This document shows, piece after piece, positions 3,333-5,036 of a stretch of DNA of 5,036 nt. Position numbers and translations under genes: made by a program. The notes below the pieces were generated by a model. The model saw nothing but the letters and a program-made list of their open reading frames with translations. It made no database searches and had not been told where the DNA came from. The number at the start of each line of letters is the position of its first letter. Position 1 is the stretch's first letter. This DNA is from JAZNBI01 sp045586995. Lineage in GTDB: Bacteria; Bacillota; Clostridia; Oscillospirales; CAG-272. Where the stretch lies: contig JAZNBI010000003.1 in the NCBI GenBank assembly GCA_045586995.1, forward strand, positions 1-5,036, in the 5' to 3' direction.

Positions 3333-5036
3333 GTTTATACATATTTTTTCGTTTTTACTGCTTTTGTGCTTGATTTTTGCGACGAGCGCGGTGGTCGGTG
3401 CGGCGGCAAGCACCCGTGAGGGAGAGCTGATTACGACGAGAAACGAATTTGAAAAAGCCTTGAACGCCGCAAAGGATGGTGACACGCTTCTCGTTGGAGA
3501 TATCGACTTTAATTTGCAGGGAGAAGGTGCAGTAAACGAAGCAGAGAGAATTACCATCACAAAGAACATAACGATAAAAAACGGCAAGACGGACGGAAAA
3601 GCCGTCTTTACGGGTGCAAGCTTTCTCTTGAACGGAACAAATGTTGCAGGCAAGACGTCGGAGTTCCGTTTTGTCGGAATCACCTTTGACGAGGGCTTGA
3701 ATGCCGATGAGATCACGCATACCGATTGGGAGCTTTCTTATAGTGGCGACGGCTCGTTGATTTCAAGCACGCCGATAAAGTGTCAACGCGCAATTAATTG
3801 TATCGGTAATATCAATGCAAATTTCTCCGATTGTGAATTCAAGAATTATATGTCGGTCGAGGGTGGCGCAATCTACGCATGGTATCTCGACGGCGACAAT
3901 TCGCATTGCGCCTTAAACCTTACGCTTGACGGATGCAGCTTTGAGAGCAATTCGGCGCTCAATTCCGGCGGTGCGATTTATCTCCGAGCAAAGAGCAATA
4001 TCCAACTCTCTGCCGTTGATTGCACTTTCACGGATAACCGTTCGGGCTTCAACGACCAAGCCACGGGCGGCGGCGCGGTTGCTCTTCACGATTGCAAATC
4101 CGAATTTAATAACTGCGAATTCAAGGACAACATCGCTAACCACTTTTACGGCGGCGACCGCTTCTTTGATTTTGGCTACGTTCCCGAAATGGGCGGCAAC
4201 TTTATTCTCTACGACGATACTCTTGAGGGCGGTGCTATCCTTGCGTGGGATGGCGAGCTTTCTATGAAAAACTGCGTTTTGACGAAAAACTCCGCTTCTT
4301 ATGGCGGTGCAATCGCTTTGCAAACCATTACCGCTGACATCGAGGACTGCTTGATTACGGAAAACAGAGCAGTCTCCGTGTTGGAAGAAGCGCATAAAAA
4401 TAAATATCTTGGCGTGGGAAGCTGTAACGGCATCGGCGGTGCAATTTACATTGACGGCGCGAAAGATATTACTATCAGCAATACCGAAATCGCAGACAAT
4501 TATGCCGACAGCGCCTATGGTGCGATTTACGCAACCTATGTTACATATGATCCCGAATTTTATGAGCAGTTTGAACTTAATTTGCTGTTTTGCTCAATAC
4601 GTGACAACGCCTGTGGCGTAAAAATTTCCGAAATACAAAATGATAGCGGCTCGTGGTTATATGACACGCACGCCATCCCATATATAAACACCGTGGGCTG
4701 CCTTGTGCTTGATGAAATATACGGCGAGGACATACCGAGAAACGAACAGCCCACCGAGGAAAACGGGTACAACTTCTTCGGCAGCGCAGCTCCTGCACAG
4801 TGGTACAACGAGGAAGGTCATCTCGTACACGCCCCCACGGTTTCCACCGATTTCATCAAGGAGAAGCTCGGTGACAGAAACTATTACGGCACGTTTACGG
4901 TAGGCGCAAACAACCACGAGGTAACCTTCAAGTTCTTTATGGACGGCGTTTGCAAGGAAACCGTTGTTCTTCCTTCCGGCGTGCATCCTACGCGCCCTGC
5001 CTTTGAAAAGGTCGGCTACACGCTCACCGCTTGGAC
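3313..5036 (+). CDS. Secreted right-handed beta-helix surface protein, N-terminal 574 residues
   Basis: The gene runs off the right edge with no stop. Residues 1-32 form a signal peptide: basic start (RIKHK), hydrophobic core FSFLLLLCLIFA at 12-23, likely cleavage after VVGAAA, so the protein is exported. Residues 33-130 are a cap-like region typical of these proteins (NEFEKALNAAKDGDTLLV, then ITITKNITIKN at 80-90). About 155-470 carry beta-helix coils of the Pmp/pectate-lyase-like type. GGA-I/V motifs fall near 184, 219, 253, 306, 331, 375 and (as YGAI) 402; these alternate with C-x-[FLI]-x-x-N units such as CSFESN (208-213), CTFTDN (237-242) and CEFKDN (268-273). Near 536-574, VTFKFFMDGV to VGYTLTAW looks like a Listeria-Bacteroides (InlB B-type) repeat, cut by the window end. 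The role is probably adhesion or glycan binding at the cell surface; no lyase active site is evident. Cell-wall anchoring cannot be judged. Confidence 0.9.
   Translation, partial: MVRIKHKFIHIFSFLLLLCLIFATSAVVGAAASTREGELITTRNEFEKALNAAKDGDTLLVGDIDFNLQGEGAVNEAERITITKNITIKNGKTDGKAVFTGASFLLNGTNVAGKTSEFRFVGITFDEGLNADEITHTDWELSYSGDGSLISSTPIKCQRAINCIGNINANFSDCEFKNYMSVEGGAIYAWYLDGDNSHCALNLTLDGCSFESNSALNSGGAIYLRAKSNIQLSAVDCTFTDNRSGFNDQATGGGAVALHDCKSEFNNCEFKDNIANHFYGGDRFFDFGYVPEMGGNFILYDDTLEGGAILAWDGELSMKNCVLTKNSASYGGAIALQTITADIEDCLITENRAVSVLEEAHKNKYLGVGSCNGIGGAIYIDGAKDITISNTEIADNYADSAYGAIYATYVTYDPEFYEQFELNLLFCSIRDNACGVKISEIQNDSGSWLYDTHAIPYINTVGCLVLDEIYGEDIPRNEQPTEENGYNFFGSAAPAQWYNEEGHLVHAPTVSTDFIKEKLGDRNYYGTFTVGANNHEVTFKFFMDGVCKETVVLPSGVHPTRPAFEKVGYTLTAW

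Noticed and set aside
3313..3411. Lipoprotein signal (LLLLC near residue 19) in the beta-helix protein
   Set aside because: The residue before the Cys is Leu rather than Gly or Ala, the Cys is in the middle of the hydrophobic core, and a normal AxA cleavage site follows at about residue 32.
3829..4620. Repetitive DNA in the surface-protein gene considered as a CRISPR or tandem repeat array
   Set aside because: The repeats are degenerate at the DNA level, unevenly spaced and follow the protein coil period, as expected for beta-helix coding sequence.
3291..4986. Several frames of 66-160 residues on both strands within the beta-helix gene
   Set aside because: One continuous 574-codon frame with a signal peptide and regular repeats explains the region; the others are shadows of its repetitive codon pattern.

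Overview
The window looks like a chromosomal accessory region of a low- to mid-GC Clostridia-type Firmicute, possibly a gut-associated one. The basis is GGAGG-type ribosome binding sites 6-9 bases before starts, several sigma-A promoters with 17-base spacers, short hairpin terminators, a GNAT acetyltransferase of a kind I associate with gut clostridia, and a surface beta-helix protein ending in a Listeria-Bacteroides-type repeat. Base composition is patchy: the stretch at about 355-700 is much more AT-rich than the genes on either side, as expected where transferred DNA has decayed.

Layout. Positions 1-354 (minus strand) hold the first 118 residues of a cyclase/kynurenine-formamidase-like metal hydrolase, with its own promoter. 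Positions 472-920 (plus) hold two coding remnants without credible starts: an unrecognised 75-codon piece, then the tail of a recombinase/integrase-type protein, closed by a perfect 28-base palindrome. A promoter near 981-1009 serves a complete, apparently cytosolic M14 zinc carboxypeptidase (1109-2161). A GNAT acetyltransferase (2167-2724, minus) converges on it with a 5-base gap. The GNAT gene has a strong promoter and a roughly 120-base structured leader with a terminator just before the ribosome binding site and a possible antiterminator, so it looks like a riboswitch or attenuator. Terminator hairpins at 2922-2950 and 2977-3014 separate it from the last unit: a strong promoter with an overlapping palindrome, a 73-residue XRE regulator (3111-3332), and a secreted right-handed beta-helix protein starting inside the regulator gene (3313) and running off the window.

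How the parts relate. The XRE gene and the beta-helix gene overlap by 20 bases and should form one transcription unit, so the small regulator probably controls its own operon through the palindrome at 3073-3087. The M14 peptidase and the acetyltransferase each have their own promoter and show no evident functional link. The most unusual elements are the GNAT leader RNA and the coupled XRE/beta-helix pair. I see no tRNA, rRNA, CRISPR array or intact insertion sequence.
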